A stretch of DNA of 64,000 bases from Polynucleobacter aenigmaticus (GCF_002206635.1 NZ_NGUO01000011.1:62001-126000); one strand, 5' to 3'; shown: positions 28,080-38,157, counted from the first letter of the stretch. Numbers and translations: made by a program. Notes: generated by a model not told the origin, from the sequence alone.

Positions 28080-28811
28080 TTATTTGAAAGCTTCTTTTTG
28101 TAGCTGAGTTAAATCACGAATACCTTCTTGCGCAAGATCTATCAATGCATTTAATTCATCGCGGGAGAAAGCGGCGCCTTCAGCAGTACCTTGCACTTCG
28201 ATCATGCCGCCTTTGCCTGTCATGACGACATTCATATCGGTATCGCATGAGGAGTCTTCTGGGTAATCTAAGTCCAATACTGGCACACCCTGGTAAATGC
28301 CAACAGAGATCGCTGCAACACTATCGATAATCGGATCGGACTTGAGTGCACCGCTATCGAGGAGGGTGTTGATGGCATCGCGTGCCGCCACATAGGCGCC
28401 TGTAATGGCGGCTGTTCTCGTGCCACCATCAGCTTGCAAGACATCGCAGTCAAGATGAATAGTGCGCTCACCCAATACTTTTAAATCAAAGACGCTGCGC
28501 ATGGCACGGCCGATCAAACGCTGGATCTCCTGTGTGCGACCAGATTGTTTGCCGCGAGCAGCTTCACGATCGCTGCGGGTGTGAGTGGCACGGGGGAGCA
28601 TGCCGTATTCGGCAGTAACCCAACCTTCGCCTGAGCCCTTTTTATGTGGAGGCACTTTTTCCAAGACACTGGCAGTACACAAAACCTTAGTGTCACCAAA
28701 GGCAATCAGGACTGAGCCCTCCGCATGCTTGGTAAAAGCGCGACTAATACTGATTGGGCGCAATTGGGTAGGGGTGCGGCCACTAGGGCGGGTGCAATTA
28801 GAGCTGCTCAT
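28080..28811 (-). CDS. rph: Ribonuclease PH
   Basis: RNase PH trims tRNA 3' ends phosphorolytically. From the ATG at 28811 (AGGA nine bases upstream) it has 243 residues, near the usual 238. Visible motifs: [52 protein letters not shown] and [20 protein letters not shown] with the catalytic Asp. Upstream in-frame starts (28835, 28856) would add a non-conserved extension. It is divergent from yicC, as in many proteobacteria. Confidence 0.93.
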   Translation of the reverse strand: MSSSNCTRPSGRTPTQLRPISISRAFTKHAEGSVLIAFGDTKVLCTASVLEKVPPHKKGSGEGWVTAEYGMLPRATHTRSDREAARGKQSGRTQEIQRLIGRAMRSVFDLKVLGERTIHLDCDVLQADGGTRTAAITGAYVAARDAINTLLDSGALKSDPIIDSVAAISVGIYQGVPVLDLDYPEDSSCDTDMNVVMTGKGGMIEVQGTAEGAAFSRDELNALIDLAQEGIRDLTQLQKEAFK

Positions 28812-28876
28812 CTGGTTTGATCCTGGATTGGTCATAAAGGGTTGGGTGGAATTCACAATGAATCTACAATGTCCAT

Positions 28877-29818
28877 ATGATATCGAGCATGACTGGTTAT
28901 GGCAGCGCTTCTCGCCAAGTCTCCCTAGGAGCTGGCGTAGTTGCTGATCTGCAAGTGGAATGTCGGGCTGTCAATAGCCGCTTTCTGGATTTGGGCTTTC
29001 GTCTTCCGGACGAGTGTCGCGGGGCTGAGCCTGCCTTACGAGAAATGGCGACTCAAAGCCTATCCCGTGGCAAGGTCGAGTTCCGTGCTGCCTGGCGGGT
29101 TAATTCAGGTGCTGCTGGTGCTGCAAAGGCTAACCCCCATGCTTTAGGTGCCCTCAATAAAGATCGCCTAGATGCTTTGTATACCCTTCAAGAGCACGCT
29201 CAAGTAGCCTTTCCCAATGCAGAAGCGCTGTGTATTGCCGATATTTTGCGTTGGCCTGGCATTGTTTCTGAACCTAGAGGTGAAGAAGAGGGTTGGATCG
29301 CTGCTACCGTTGAGGCTGGGCGTGCAGCTTTAGCCGCCCTCATGGAAAGTCGCCATGCCGAAGGCAAGGCCCTAGCCACTGTTTTGACCAATATTACTGC
29401 GAAGATGCGAGAGATCGTTAAAACGATTGAGCCTAAGGTGCCCGTCTACGTTGCCCAATATCAAGAGAAGCTCACAGAACGTTTGGCCGAAGCCTTGGCT
29501 GCTCAAGAGCAGGGAAAGGGTAACGGCGGGTCTGGTACCGAGCTGATGGAACGTATTCGTCAAGAGGTAGTGCTTTACGCTGTTCGTATCGACGTAGCAG
29601 AAGAGTTTGCGCGCCTTAAGACCCATCTTCAAGTGGTGGATACAGCACTCGCAGGCAAGGGCCCAGTAGGCAAGCGTTTGGATTTCTTGATGCAGGAGTT
29701 AAACCGCGAAGCTAACACCTTAAGCTCCAAATCAGTTTCTGAAGAATGTACGCAAGCAGCCCTAGAGCTCAAGCTCTTAATTGAGCAGATGCGTGAACAG
29801 GTGCAAAATTTAGAGTAA
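28877..29818 (+). CDS. YicC-family endoribonuclease
   Basis: The 313-residue protein begins [14 protein letters not shown], the standard YicC N-terminus, and ends with the conserved DUF1732 block [20 protein letters not shown] followed by [19 protein letters not shown]. YicC proteins are Mn-dependent endoribonucleases implicated in small-RNA turnover. It starts the yicC-gmk-rpoZ-spoT run. An Ala/Gly insertion ([13 protein letters not shown]) and a Gly-rich loop ([12 protein letters not shown]) are usual variable spots. Confidence 0.9.
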   Translation: MISSMTGYGSASRQVSLGAGVVADLQVECRAVNSRFLDLGFRLPDECRGAEPALREMATQSLSRGKVEFRAAWRVNSGAAGAAKANPHALGALNKDRLDALYTLQEHAQVAFPNAEALCIADILRWPGIVSEPRGEEEGWIAATVEAGRAALAALMESRHAEGKALATVLTNITAKMREIVKTIEPKVPVYVAQYQEKLTERLAEALAAQEQGKGNGGSGTELMERIRQEVVLYAVRIDVAEEFARLKTHLQVVDTALAGKGPVGKRLDFLMQELNREANTLSSKSVSEECTQAALELKLLIEQMREQVQNLE

Positions 29819-29839
29819 TTGATATTTAGATAAATCACG

Positions 29840-30490
29840 ATGGCGAGCCCTAAACTTAAACCTAATCTCTCTCCTGCCTATCAAGGTAGTATGTTGATGA
29901 TCGTTGCCCCATCAGGCGCTGGCAAATCATCTTTAGTTAACGCCTTATTGCAGGAGGACGCAGCACTCAAGCTATCGCTTTCGACTACGACGCGTGCACC
30001 AAGGCCGGGTGAAGTAGATGGCAAGGACTATCGTTTTATTGCCAGAGAAGAATTTATTATCGAGCGTGATGAAGGTCATTTTTTAGAGTATGCCGAAGTG
30101 CACGGCAATTTCTATGGCACTTCACGTGCCTGGATCGAAACCCAAATGAAAACCGGGCGCGATGTGATGTTGGAGATCGACTGGCAGGGTGCCCAACAGA
30201 TTCGTCAAATGATCTCGGAGGTGCAATGGATATTTATCTTCCCGCCATCCTTTGAGGCTTTAGAAGAGCGCTTACGCAAACGAGGGCAGGACGATGAGGC
30301 AACCATTCAAAGAAGATTGGCGGCAGCGCATCTAGAGCTTCAACATGCCCATGAGGCAGATTTTATTGTGATCAATGATGATTTTGAGCAGGCATTGATT
30401 GATTTGCGCCATGTAGTGGCAGCCAGCCGCCTGCGCTCAGGCCCGATTATGGCCCGTAACCCTGCGCTTTTAAGGCGCCTTGGGGTCTAA
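29840..30490 (+). CDS. gmk: Guanylate kinase
   Basis: Gmk phosphorylates GMP to GDP. The P-loop APSGAGKSS is at about residues 23-31, [19 protein letters not shown] forms the GMP-binding region and [14 protein letters not shown] the Walker B-like segment; [16 protein letters not shown] is the lid. The 216-residue length includes a short N-terminal extension. It lies 21 bp after yicC and upstream of rpoZ. Confidence 0.95.
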   Translation: MASPKLKPNLSPAYQGSMLMIVAPSGAGKSSLVNALLQEDAALKLSLSTTTRAPRPGEVDGKDYRFIAREEFIIERDEGHFLEYAEVHGNFYGTSRAWIETQMKTGRDVMLEIDWQGAQQIRQMISEVQWIFIFPPSFEALEERLRKRGQDDEATIQRRLAAAHLELQHAHEADFIVINDDFEQALIDLRHVVAASRLRSGPIMARNPALLRRLGV

Positions 30491-30534
30491 TCAGTTATCC
30501 TATAGGTATTGAAGCTAAATTAAGTGAGTTCAGC

Positions 30535-30738
30535 ATGGCCCGTATTACTGTAGAAGACTGTCTAAAAACCATTCCTAATCGTTTTGAGCTCGTATTGGCT
30601 GCGACCTATCGCGCACGTCAATTAGTTCAAGGTCACTCCCCACGTGTCGAGGCCAGAGATAAAGCAACTGTTGTTGCGTTGCGTGAAGTTGCTGCTGGTG
30701 TAACTGACCGTGACATGTTGACCAAAGTACCTTTGTAA
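30535..30738 (+). CDS. rpoZ: RNA polymerase omega subunit
   Basis: The 67-residue product begins [20 protein letters not shown] and continues [11 protein letters not shown] and [13 protein letters not shown], all diagnostic for omega. It assists RNA polymerase assembly and forms part of a ppGpp site. Position between gmk and spoT is the classical order. Confidence 0.96.
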   Translation: MARITVEDCLKTIPNRFELVLAATYRARQLVQGHSPRVEARDKATVVALREVAAGVTDRDMLTKVPL

Positions 30739-30753
30739 TACAGGGGTTCCGTT

Positions 30754-33099
30754 GTGGAGCTCCCCTTAGGCGACCCAAACACTTCGAAATCCAAAGGTCT
30801 GGTCTCGCCTGAAGAGGCTTCTAAAGGTAGTAATTCCTCGATCATCGCCACTCTGTTGGCGCAATCTAGTCGACATTTGTTTGGGCCTACATCAGCGCCT
30901 AAACTTCCCCTAAAGCACCATGTTGTCTCCATTGAGGGACTCATTTCCAAGTTAGCTTATCTGAAGCCAGATGAGGTGGCTTTAATCAAAAAGGCCTTTC
31001 ATTTTTCTGATGCCGCCCACTTGGGTCAGTATCGGCATAGTGGTGAGCCCTACATTACCCATCCCGTTGCGGTAGCTGAGCTTTGCGCTACTTGGCGCTT
31101 GGATGCACCATCGATCATGGCAGCCCTCTTGCACGATGTGATTGAGGACACGGGTGTTACTAAAGCAGATTTGCTGGAAAAGTTTGGTAGTAAGGTTGCT
31201 GAATTAGTTGAAGGCTTAACTAAGCTCGATAAATTAGAGTTTCAGAGTCACGCAGAAGCGCAGGCCGAGAGCTTTCGCAAAATGTTCATGGCCATGGCGC
31301 GCGATGTGCGCGTCATTCTAGTTAAGCTGGCAGATCGTACGCATAACATGCGAACCTTGGATGCTGTTCCCATGCAAAAGCGCCGTCGGGTTGCTGCCGA
31401 AACCATAGAGATCTATGCTCCGATTGCCCATCGATTGGGTTTAAACATCATTTATCGTGACTTGCAGGATCTAAGTTTCCGTTATTCCATGCCGATGCGT
31501 TTTAGAGTAATTGAGACTGCGGTTAAAAGGGCGCGCGGCAATCGCAAAGAGATGGTGGAGAAGATTTTGCAGGTCACCCGCATGGCGTTCTCTAAGCTCA
31601 ATTTAGAAGTCGATTTACGCGGTCGAGAAAAAACCCTCTTTAGCATCTACAGCAAAATGCGCAGCAAGCATTTGAGTTTTTCTCAGGTACTAGATGTATA
31701 TGCATTTCGTGTCACCGTTCGCACAATTGATGAATGTTATCGTGCATTAGGTATTTTGCATTCGATGTATAAGCCAATGCCTGGCAAGTTTAAGGACTAC
31801 ATCGCGATTCCTAAGATCAATGGGTATCAATCCTTGCATACAACCTTGTTAGGCCCTTCTGGCGTGCCAGTAGAGTTCCAGATGCGCACTGGCGATATGC
31901 ATGCTGTTGCTGAGGCGGGTGTCGCGGCGCATTGGGCTTATAAGGACGGCAAGCCGGATATGAGTGAGGTGCAAAACCGCGCGCATCAATGGCTACAGTC
32001 TTTGATCGATATTCAAGATAGTAGCGGCGATTCACAAGAATTTTTAGAGCACGTCAAAATTGATTTATTTCCAGATGCGGTTTACGTCTTTACTCCGAAG
32101 GGGCAAATCAGAGCTTTGCCACGTGGGGCTACCGCTCTCGATTTTGCTTACTCAATTCATAGTGATGTAGGTAACACTTGTGTAGCTGTCAAGATTAATG
32201 GCATGCAGCTACCGCTACGTAGCGAGCTAAAGAATGGCGACATTATTGAGGTAGTGACCTCTGCAAACTCTCAACCCAACCCAGGCTGGCTAGCATTTGT
32301 GAGAACTGGTAAAGCGCGAGCCTCTATTCGCCATTCACTTAAGACTAAGCACTACGCTGAGTCTCTGCAGTTAGGTGAGCGCTTATTGGCTAGTGCACTG
32401 CGTCAACAAGGTGTTGATGCTGGGTTGCTATCCCCAGCAGTTTGGGAAAAGCTCCTCCATTGGACTGGGGATAAAACCCGTGAAGAAGGGTGTGTCAATA
32501 TTGCGCTAGGGCGAAGATCCGCCCAAGAGTTAGCAATTCGATTAAAGATTTTGATTGACGATGGGGGTGGTACAGAGCAAATGCGCTTGGGTGCAACTGA
32601 CTGGGTTTCTCCTCAGCAAGAAATCGCCTCCCACAACCATCAGCGTCAAGCCATCCTCGTGGATGGACGTGAAGGCAACTCCATCAGCTTCCAAAGCTGT
32701 TGTCACCCCATTCCAGGCGATAACATTATTGGCTACCTCGGCAAGGGTGAGGGCTTGCAAGTTCATACCAATGACTGCTCAGTAGCCCTCAGAATGCTGT
32801 CAAAAGACAGTGACAAATGGGTAGAAGTGGAGTGGGCTAAAGAGGTTAATCGTGAGTTTGAGGTTGACCTTGCGATTGATACTCACCAAGGTAAAGGAGT
32901 GCTGGCTAGGGTGGCAAGCAGCGTGACTTCTGCAGACTCGAACATCATGAATGTATCAATGGACGATCGTTATAAAGAGGATGCGGTCACTATCCGCTTC
33001 ACAATCCAGGTCTCAGACCGCCTGCACCTCTCTAAGGTCATGCGTAGTTTGCGTGCCAATCATGATGTGATGCGCGTGACCCGAGTACGAGGCAACTAA
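30754..33099 (+). CDS. spoT: Bifunctional (p)ppGpp synthetase/hydrolase
   Basis: A 781-residue RSH protein starting at GTG 30754 with AGGGG upstream. Order: variable N-terminus (1-70), HD hydrolase domain with His127-Asp128 in LLHDVIEDTG, synthetase domain (GREKTLFSIYSKMRSK about 290, YKPMPGKFKDYIAIPK, NGYQSLHTTLLGP), TGS domain (FTPKGQIRALPRGATALDFA about 445) and C-terminal helical and ACT domains. The intact HD motif supports hydrolase activity. It makes and degrades the stringent-response alarmone. It follows rpoZ by 15 bp. Confidence 0.95.
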   Translation: MELPLGDPNTSKSKGLVSPEEASKGSNSSIIATLLAQSSRHLFGPTSAPKLPLKHHVVSIEGLISKLAYLKPDEVALIKKAFHFSDAAHLGQYRHSGEPYITHPVAVAELCATWRLDAPSIMAALLHDVIEDTGVTKADLLEKFGSKVAELVEGLTKLDKLEFQSHAEAQAESFRKMFMAMARDVRVILVKLADRTHNMRTLDAVPMQKRRRVAAETIEIYAPIAHRLGLNIIYRDLQDLSFRYSMPMRFRVIETAVKRARGNRKEMVEKILQVTRMAFSKLNLEVDLRGREKTLFSIYSKMRSKHLSFSQVLDVYAFRVTVRTIDECYRALGILHSMYKPMPGKFKDYIAIPKINGYQSLHTTLLGPSGVPVEFQMRTGDMHAVAEAGVAAHWAYKDGKPDMSEVQNRAHQWLQSLIDIQDSSGDSQEFLEHVKIDLFPDAVYVFTPKGQIRALPRGATALDFAYSIHSDVGNTCVAVKINGMQLPLRSELKNGDIIEVVTSANSQPNPGWLAFVRTGKARASIRHSLKTKHYAESLQLGERLLASALRQQGVDAGLLSPAVWEKLLHWTGDKTREEGCVNIALGRRSAQELAIRLKILIDDGGGTEQMRLGATDWVSPQQEIASHNHQRQAILVDGREGNSISFQSCCHPIPGDNIIGYLGKGEGLQVHTNDCSVALRMLSKDSDKWVEVEWAKEVNREFEVDLAIDTHQGKGVLARVASSVTSADSNIMNVSMDDRYKEDAVTIRFTIQVSDRLHLSKVMRSLRANHDVMRVTRVRGN

Positions 33100-33115
33100 A
33101 TAAGCACAGCCCGCA

Positions 33116-33616
33116 TTATTGGTACTGAACGTCTAGGATTTCTATTTCAGTAGGTCCGTTAGGTGTCTGAATTTTGACGCAATCCCCTAAGCGCGCCTTA
33201 ATCAAGGCCTTAGCAATGGGGGATACCCAGCTGACATGCCCGCAATCTAAATCGACTTCGTCGACTCCTACGATCGTGATTCGAGTCTTCTTGCCTAAAT
33301 CCGGACCTTCAAGGCTTTCATAGGTGACGGTAGCCCCAAAAAAGACTTGTTCAGCATCGGCATCGCCAGATTTTCGGGCCTGGTTATCAACTACCACGGC
33401 GAATTCTAGGCGTTGATTGAGGAAGCGAATTCGGCGATCGATCTCCCGAAGGCGCTTTTTTCCGTAGATATAGTCGCCGTTTTCTGAGCGATCACCATTG
33501 GAGGCGGCCCAGTGCACAACCTTGACAACCTCAGGCCGGTCAAGGTTCAGGAGCCGTAAAAGTTCGCATTTAATACGTTCGTGGCCAGCGGGTGTGATGT
33601 AGTTCTTCTCTTCCAT
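33116..33616 (-). CDS. greB: Transcription elongation factor GreB
   Basis: GreB rescues backtracked RNA polymerase by stimulating transcript cleavage. The true start is the ATG at 33616 (MEEKNYITPAG), giving 166 residues. The N-terminal coiled coil has the catalytic acidic tip NGDRSENGDYIYGKKRLREI, and the C-terminal FKBP-like domain contains VFFGATVTYE and SWVSPIAKALI. A longer frame to 33712 reads through the complement of tRNA-Arg and is spurious. It is convergent with spoT, 16 bp apart. Confidence 0.93.
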   Translation of the reverse strand: MEEKNYITPAGHERIKCELLRLLNLDRPEVVKVVHWAASNGDRSENGDYIYGKKRLREIDRRIRFLNQRLEFAVVVDNQARKSGDADAEQVFFGATVTYESLEGPDLGKKTRITIVGVDEVDLDCGHVSWVSPIAKALIKARLGDCVKIQTPNGPTEIEILDVQYQ

Positions 33617-33634
33617 GGCATAATTATGGCTGTT

Positions 33635-33711
33635 GCGGCTGTAGCTCAGTTGGATAGAGTACTTGGCTACGAACCAAGGGGTCGTGGGTTCAATTCCTGC
33701 CAGCCGCACCA
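33635..33711 (+). tRNA. tRNA-Arg (anticodon ACG), intact copy and integration site
   Basis: The acceptor stem GCGGCTG pairs with CAGCCGC, followed by A73 and encoded CCA; the anticodon arm is CTTGG-CTACGAA-CCAAG with ACG; D and T arms are canonical; 77 nt in all. Its 3' portion from 33665 is repeated at 40546 and 54158, marking it as the attachment gene of an integrative array. The tRNA remains intact because the repeat restores its 3' end. Confidence 0.96.
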
Positions 33712-33964
33712 TACTACATAAGGGTCTCCCGTCAGGGAGGCCCTTTCTATTTGTACTACTGAACCAATTTTGTACTACTGAATGAGTATTGAATGCTTTA
33801 TTGAAGCCAGCTAAGCCTTATTCTATAGGCCCTATGCTTCTAAATTTACTTTTTGCTTGTACTGCTGAATTATTTGCCTAATTAGAGCTTTTGCCTGCTT
33901 TTAGGACTATTTCAGACATTCAAAGAAGGGAATTTTAGCGCTGTCGAGCATCTCAGTTCGGCCA
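33665..33964 (+). repeat. Direct repeat A (attL-like): tRNA-Arg 3' end plus left-end arm
   Basis: These 300 bp recur at 40546-40845 (constant offset 6881) with about five differences, all in the last 65 bp. The first 48 bp are the tRNA 3' end (core); the rest is the left-end block of each module. It contains three copies of the arm motif: TTGTACTACTGAA at 33751 and 33770 and TTGTACTGCTGAA at 33857. Confidence 0.93.
33721..33751 (+). terminator. Terminator after tRNA-Arg
   Basis: AGGGTCTCCC and GGGAGGCCCT form a 10-bp stem (one G-T) with loop GTCA, then TTCTATTT. The same hairpin recurs after copy B (40602-40632), and a related one follows copy C. Confidence 0.8.
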
Positions 33965-34027
33965 ATCCCTGCCATTTCTTTATCCAAACCTCTACGCTGG
34001 ATCTTTCTAACTACCGGAGGATTTGGA

Positions 34028-34159
34028 ATGTGGGTTTCAATTGAGTGCACTCATAGGCAGTTACGCTTATTCAGGTTGGTAATGGATTACCGAGTAGTTG
34101 TGGTTCTACTAATCATTTGGATGATTTGGGGCATCTTGAGGTTCTTGAAGATCTTTTAA
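34028..34159 (+). CDS. Possible small membrane protein (43 residues)
   Basis: GGAGG at 34016-34020 lies seven bases before the ATG. The product has a basic N-terminal part (THRQLRLFRL), then a strongly hydrophobic stretch, VVVVLLIIWMIWGILRFL, able to span the membrane. It sits in the otherwise gene-free 355 bp between the left-end block and the GntR gene. No family recognised; the ribosome-binding site and composition are the only support. Confidence 0.4.
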   Translation: MWVSIECTHRQLRLFRLVMDYRVVVVLLIIWMIWGILRFLKIF

Positions 34160-34319
34160 GAAGATGAAATGATGTGATTCCTGCATTTGTTACTAAATAA
34201 GCGACATTAAATCAAGTCATCACCGTTCATTGAGGCGCTTTGTCTCGAGGACACTGCTTTTAGTGGTGCTGAGGTTTTGATTTATATTAGAACTTAACTT
34301 CATTTTTTTAAGCTTACTA

Positions 34320-35000
34320 ATGCCAAGCAACTCCAAGGGTGGTCTCAAGCTTCTCAACAAAGATACCCTTTGGGATAAGGCCTATTTGTCTTTAAGAAGT
34401 GCATTATTGGCAGGTAAATTTGCCCCTGGCGAGCGAATTATTTTGAGAAAAGTGGCCCAAGACTTGGGAATTAGTCTTACCCCCGTCCGCGACGCAGTCA
34501 ATCGTTTAGCGGCAGAAAATGTCCTTGAGCGGGGTGGAGTGGGACAAGGTGGTGGCGCCTCAGTCCCCTTATTTACGTCGAGTGAGTTCGATCAATTAAT
34601 GACGATACGAAGCAGTTTGGAGCCCCTAGCCGGAGAGGCGGCAGCTAAAAACGCAAGCAAATCAGAAATCAATGAAATTTCATCTCTTTTGAACGATATG
34701 AGAGATTTGGCAGAAACCGGAAATCTTGCCTCTTATTTGAATGCTCACTACAAGTTTCATTTTGGGATCTATAAGTTAGCCAAACAACCCATTCTTGTTC
34801 AGGCAATTGAAGGGGCCTGGCTCCGTTGTGGACCAACCTTAAATCTGGCTCTTCCAGACTATAAGCCAGGGCAAAAAAGACATAAATACCATTTGGCCGC
34901 TTTAAATGCGCTTAAAAAAGGCGATGGCCCAGCAGTAGCTAGAGCCATCAAAGCAGATATTGATAGCGCTCGCCAAGACATCTGCAGTTTGCTGGATTAA
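34320..35000 (+). CDS. GntR-family regulator (FadR/FCD type)
   Basis: The 226-residue protein has a winged-helix domain (LWDKAYLSLRSALLAGKFAP, then GISLTPVRDAVNRLAAENVL) and a C-terminal helical FCD domain (EFDQLMTIRSSLEPLAGEAA, AHYKFHFGIYKLAKQPIL) with the metal-binding His pattern of that group. Such proteins usually repress sugar-acid or carboxylate catabolic operons until the substrate binds. Directly upstream of the module 1 catabolic genes and in the same direction, it is their likely regulator. Confidence 0.87.
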   Translation: MPSNSKGGLKLLNKDTLWDKAYLSLRSALLAGKFAPGERIILRKVAQDLGISLTPVRDAVNRLAAENVLERGGVGQGGGASVPLFTSSEFDQLMTIRSSLEPLAGEAAAKNASKSEINEISSLLNDMRDLAETGNLASYLNAHYKFHFGIYKLAKQPILVQAIEGAWLRCGPTLNLALPDYKPGQKRHKYHLAALNALKKGDGPAVARAIKADIDSARQDICSLLD

Positions 35001-35088
35001 TTTTAATGGAAATATTTGGATAAATTGTTTTCAAATGAATGTTGTTTGTTATAACATTGTCGGGATTCTTGATTAAAGGGGGTTATGT

Positions 35089-36069
35089 ATGTACGTTTTT
35101 AACAAAACAATTAGTAAATTTGTGATTTCTGTAATGAGCTCATTAATGGTTCTTGGATCAGCGGCAGCCGCTGATTTCCCCATTAAGGAAATTAAGCTAG
35201 TAGTGCCCTGGAATGTAGGGGGATCAAATGATATTTCAGCTAGATTGATATCTAGAATCTTGGCTGATGAGGGGGTTACGGTCGTTGTAGATAATGTTCC
35301 AGGAGCAACGGGAACGATTGGAATGACAAAAGTGGCTAATGCAGAACCTGATGGCTACACCATCGGAATGGGTACAAGTTCCACAATAGCAATGATTGCG
35401 CAAGGTTTAACCCCGCTTAAAAACGAACAGTTTGCACCAATTGCGCGTGTTACAACTGATCAACTCTTGCTGCTGGTGCCTAAGGACAGCCCAACAAAAG
35501 ACTTAACTAGTTTTGAAGCAATGGTTAAAAAGAATCCAGGAAAAATATCAATCGGCACTCCTGGTAGCAATAACTTAAATCATATCTTTGCGGTGATGAC
35601 TGGAGATGTGGTGAATTCAGAAATCATTACCGTTCCATACACGGGCGGAGCTAAGGTCATTGTCGATCTTGCTGGTAAGCAAATTACAGCGGCAGTTTTA
35701 AAGCCGTCTGAGAGTAAGGCGCAGATGGATTCAAATATGGTTATGCCTTTAGGGGTATTCGCCAATGAGCGGATTAAATCATTGCCTAATGTCCCTACAT
35801 TCAAAGAAAAGGGCTTCAATGTTTTTCCATATGGACCATTAGTCCAAATGGCCTATCTTGTCGCTCCAGCAAAGACGCCTCCAGAAATTCAAGAAAGACT
35901 CATTTCTATTTTCAACAAGGCAATTCAAGATCCGCGCTTTAAGGCTGCTTCCGAGGATGGTGGTGCGAAAGTCGATAGTCTCACTGGTAAAGCTTTAGGT
36001 ACTGAGATTGTTTCAGTAACCAATACGTTGGCTATTGTTGGCAAAAAAGTTTTTACTGAAAAAAAATAA
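35089..36069 (+). CDS. Bug-type (TctC) solute-binding protein, module 1
   Basis: A 326-residue exported binding protein: signal peptide ending near SAAAA, mature start FPIKEIKLVVPWNVGGSNDI with the Bug beta-strand/loop signature, then VPGATGTIGMTKVANAEPDG and SIGTPGSNNLNH. AGGGGGTT precedes the start. It most likely captures the sugar acid or dicarboxylate used by the enzymes encoded downstream. No TctA/TctB genes are in the module. Confidence 0.88.
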   Translation: MYVFNKTISKFVISVMSSLMVLGSAAAADFPIKEIKLVVPWNVGGSNDISARLISRILADEGVTVVVDNVPGATGTIGMTKVANAEPDGYTIGMGTSSTIAMIAQGLTPLKNEQFAPIARVTTDQLLLLVPKDSPTKDLTSFEAMVKKNPGKISIGTPGSNNLNHIFAVMTGDVVNSEIITVPYTGGAKVIVDLAGKQITAAVLKPSESKAQMDSNMVMPLGVFANERIKSLPNVPTFKEKGFNVFPYGPLVQMAYLVAPAKTPPEIQERLISIFNKAIQDPRFKAASEDGGAKVDSLTGKALGTEIVSVTNTLAIVGKKVFTEKK

Positions 36070-36093
36070 ACATTTGAAATTGAAAGTAGATTG

Positions 36094-37236
36094 ATGAGTC
36101 AAATTAAAAAAGTTACCTGCCACGTTGTTTCTGCTCCTGTAGAAAAGCCTTTTACCTCCTCCAGAGGGTGGATTTATAAAACCCGAGGTTCTTGCATTGT
36201 CGAAGTAGAAACAAATGATGGCATGGTAGGCTGGGGCGAATGCTATGGGCCGTCGGCTGTCTCAAAGGCCTTTATTGATAGCCAATTTGGGCCTCGAATT
36301 ATTGGTAGAGATCCATTTGACGTAGAGGTAATTTGGGAGGATTTGTACAACCGCATTAAGGATTACGGCACTAAAGGCATGGCGATTTCTGCTATTAGTG
36401 GTATTGACATTGCATTGTGGGACATTATTGGTAAGTCTTGTGGTCAACCAATTCATAAATTAATTGGTGGCTCGTATCGAGATGAGGTAACGGCATATGC
36501 TACGGGTCTGTATTTTATAGATATGGATCGATTGATTGAAGAAGCGGTTGAAGAGGCGATTGAATTTAAGCAAAATGGCTTTACTGCTATTAAGATGAAA
36601 ATTGGCTTAGGCGACTTAAAGTTGGATATCAGGCGTGTAGAGGCGGTACGAAAAGCGGTAGGAGATGATATGCGACTGATGGTTGATGCTAATCACTGCT
36701 TTACCGTACCTCAAGCCATTAAGATTGGACGAGAGCTTGAGAAATTAGACATTGAATGGTTTGAGGAGCCTATCTCTCCTGAAGATTTAGATGGCTATGT
36801 TGAAGTGACTCGCGCTCTTGATATGGCTGTAGCTGGTGGAGAAAATGAATTTACCCGATGGGGCTTTAGAGATATTGTGGTGCGTAAGGCCATGGATATT
36901 GTTCAACCCGATGTTTGCGCTGCGGGTGGTATTAGCGAATGCCGCAAGATTGCAACCCTTGCCAGTGCACATGGCGTAGAGTGCGTTCCACATGCGTGGG
37001 GATCGGTAATAGGGGTTGCTGCAACTCTGCATTTCTTGGCAGCACTTCCAGATCAGCCGCCGAGTTTTAAGGGCAACCCTCCACTATTTGAGTTTGAACA
37101 ATGTGAAAATCCATTCCGCGATTTACTTTCAGTTGAGCCTATCATTCAGCGTAATGGTAGGGTGAGCGTTCCCAAAGGCCCAGGGCTCGGGATTGAAATT
37201 AATCGGCATATCCTTGATCAATACCGAGTCGCATAG
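36094..37236 (+). CDS. Enolase-superfamily dehydratase, mandelate racemase subgroup
   Basis: A 380-residue member of the mandelate racemase/muconate lactonising family. The K-x-K base is Lys167/Lys169 (AIKMKIG), the Mg ligands are Asp198 (VDAN), Glu224 (FEEP) and Glu250 (GGEN), and His300 in CVPHAWGS is the His base of the MR subgroup. All catalytic residues are present. Family knowledge suggests racemisation or dehydration of a sugar acid to a 2-keto-3-deoxy acid. ATG at 36094 preferred over the TTG just before it. Part of a tightly spaced operon. Confidence 0.87.
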   Translation: MSQIKKVTCHVVSAPVEKPFTSSRGWIYKTRGSCIVEVETNDGMVGWGECYGPSAVSKAFIDSQFGPRIIGRDPFDVEVIWEDLYNRIKDYGTKGMAISAISGIDIALWDIIGKSCGQPIHKLIGGSYRDEVTAYATGLYFIDMDRLIEEAVEEAIEFKQNGFTAIKMKIGLGDLKLDIRRVEAVRKAVGDDMRLMVDANHCFTVPQAIKIGRELEKLDIEWFEEPISPEDLDGYVEVTRALDMAVAGGENEFTRWGFRDIVVRKAMDIVQPDVCAAGGISECRKIATLASAHGVECVPHAWGSVIGVAATLHFLAALPDQPPSFKGNPPLFEFEQCENPFRDLLSVEPIIQRNGRVSVPKGPGLGIEINRHILDQYRVA

Positions 37237-37245
37237 GTTGTTGTT

Positions 37246-38157
37246 ATGCGTTATTTAACATTCATTAGGGGTGAGCAGGCACCTGCAGTAGGCGTTCTGT
37301 TAAGTGACTCTTTGAGCGTGCTCGACCTTTCCCATGCCAGCTGTAGCGAAATCGTGGCTGGTCAAGGGTCTAATTTGCTAAATATGGTTAGGTCAGGTTT
37401 ACCTGCCTTAACTACGAAAATCACCAGCAAAATTAAGAGCGGTAGTTATGATCCGGCGGCTGTGTTGCGTCTCGATGCCATTGCAATCTGCGCGCCAATT
37501 CCCAGGCCAGGAAAAGTGGTTGGAGCTGCATATAACTTTACAGATGCATTGGATGAGCGTTCAATGCCTTACCCAGCTGAGCCAGTTATTTTCATTCGAT
37601 CTGGAAATACTGTCATCGGCCCAAGTGATGCCATCCTCATTCCGCCAGATGTCGGCAATGTAGGTTACGAAGCCGAATTAGCTGTCATTATTGGGAAGCG
37701 CGCATTATTCATAGAGCCAAAAGAAGCAATGGACTATGTCGCAGGTTACACAGTACATAACGATATTAGTGGCAGTGGCTTGATTAAGGAAGATAAAGGT
37801 AACTTCGTTCGTGGTAAGAATATGCCAGCTTCTGCTCCCTTTGGACCATTTCTGGTTACTGCTGATGAGGTGGTGAATCCTTATGCTATCCAAATTAAAT
37901 TGGATGTAGATGGTAGGGTTCTACAGGATGGCACCACAGGCACAATGCTTTTCAAAATTGCTGAATTAATTTCTTATATTTCCAAGCAAATGCCTCTTGA
38001 GCCCGGCGATATCATTGCAACAGGAACTCCCGCGGGCCTCGCGATGGTTCAAGAACCCACTGCCTGGCTCGAACCAGGTCAAACGGTCCGTGTCGAACTT
38101 GAGGGGCTAGGTATGCTTAATAATCCAATAAAAAAGGGAGTGCCATTTCTTGAATAA
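37246..38157 (+). CDS. Fumarylacetoacetate hydrolase family protein
   Basis: A 303-residue FAH-fold enzyme. PGKVVGAAYNF, GYEAELAVIIGKRA (metal-binding Glu), GYTVHNDISGSG and DIIATGTPAGLAMV are family marks. Members hydrolyse or dehydrate 2-keto acids with a metal ion; in sugar-acid operons they act as 2,4-diketo-3-deoxy acid hydrolases. It follows the dehydratase by nine bases and overlaps the next gene. Confidence 0.87.
   Translation: MRYLTFIRGEQAPAVGVLLSDSLSVLDLSHASCSEIVAGQGSNLLNMVRSGLPALTTKITSKIKSGSYDPAAVLRLDAIAICAPIPRPGKVVGAAYNFTDALDERSMPYPAEPVIFIRSGNTVIGPSDAILIPPDVGNVGYEAELAVIIGKRALFIEPKEAMDYVAGYTVHNDISGSGLIKEDKGNFVRGKNMPASAPFGPFLVTADEVVNPYAIQIKLDVDGRVLQDGTTGTMLFKIAELISYISKQMPLEPGDIIATGTPAGLAMVQEPTAWLEPGQTVRVELEGLGMLNNPIKKGVPFLE

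Noticed and set aside
33617..33712. N-terminal extension of greB beginning MVRLAGIEPTTPWF
   Set aside because: It is the complement of the tRNA-Arg gene. The conserved GreB start is the ATG at 33616.
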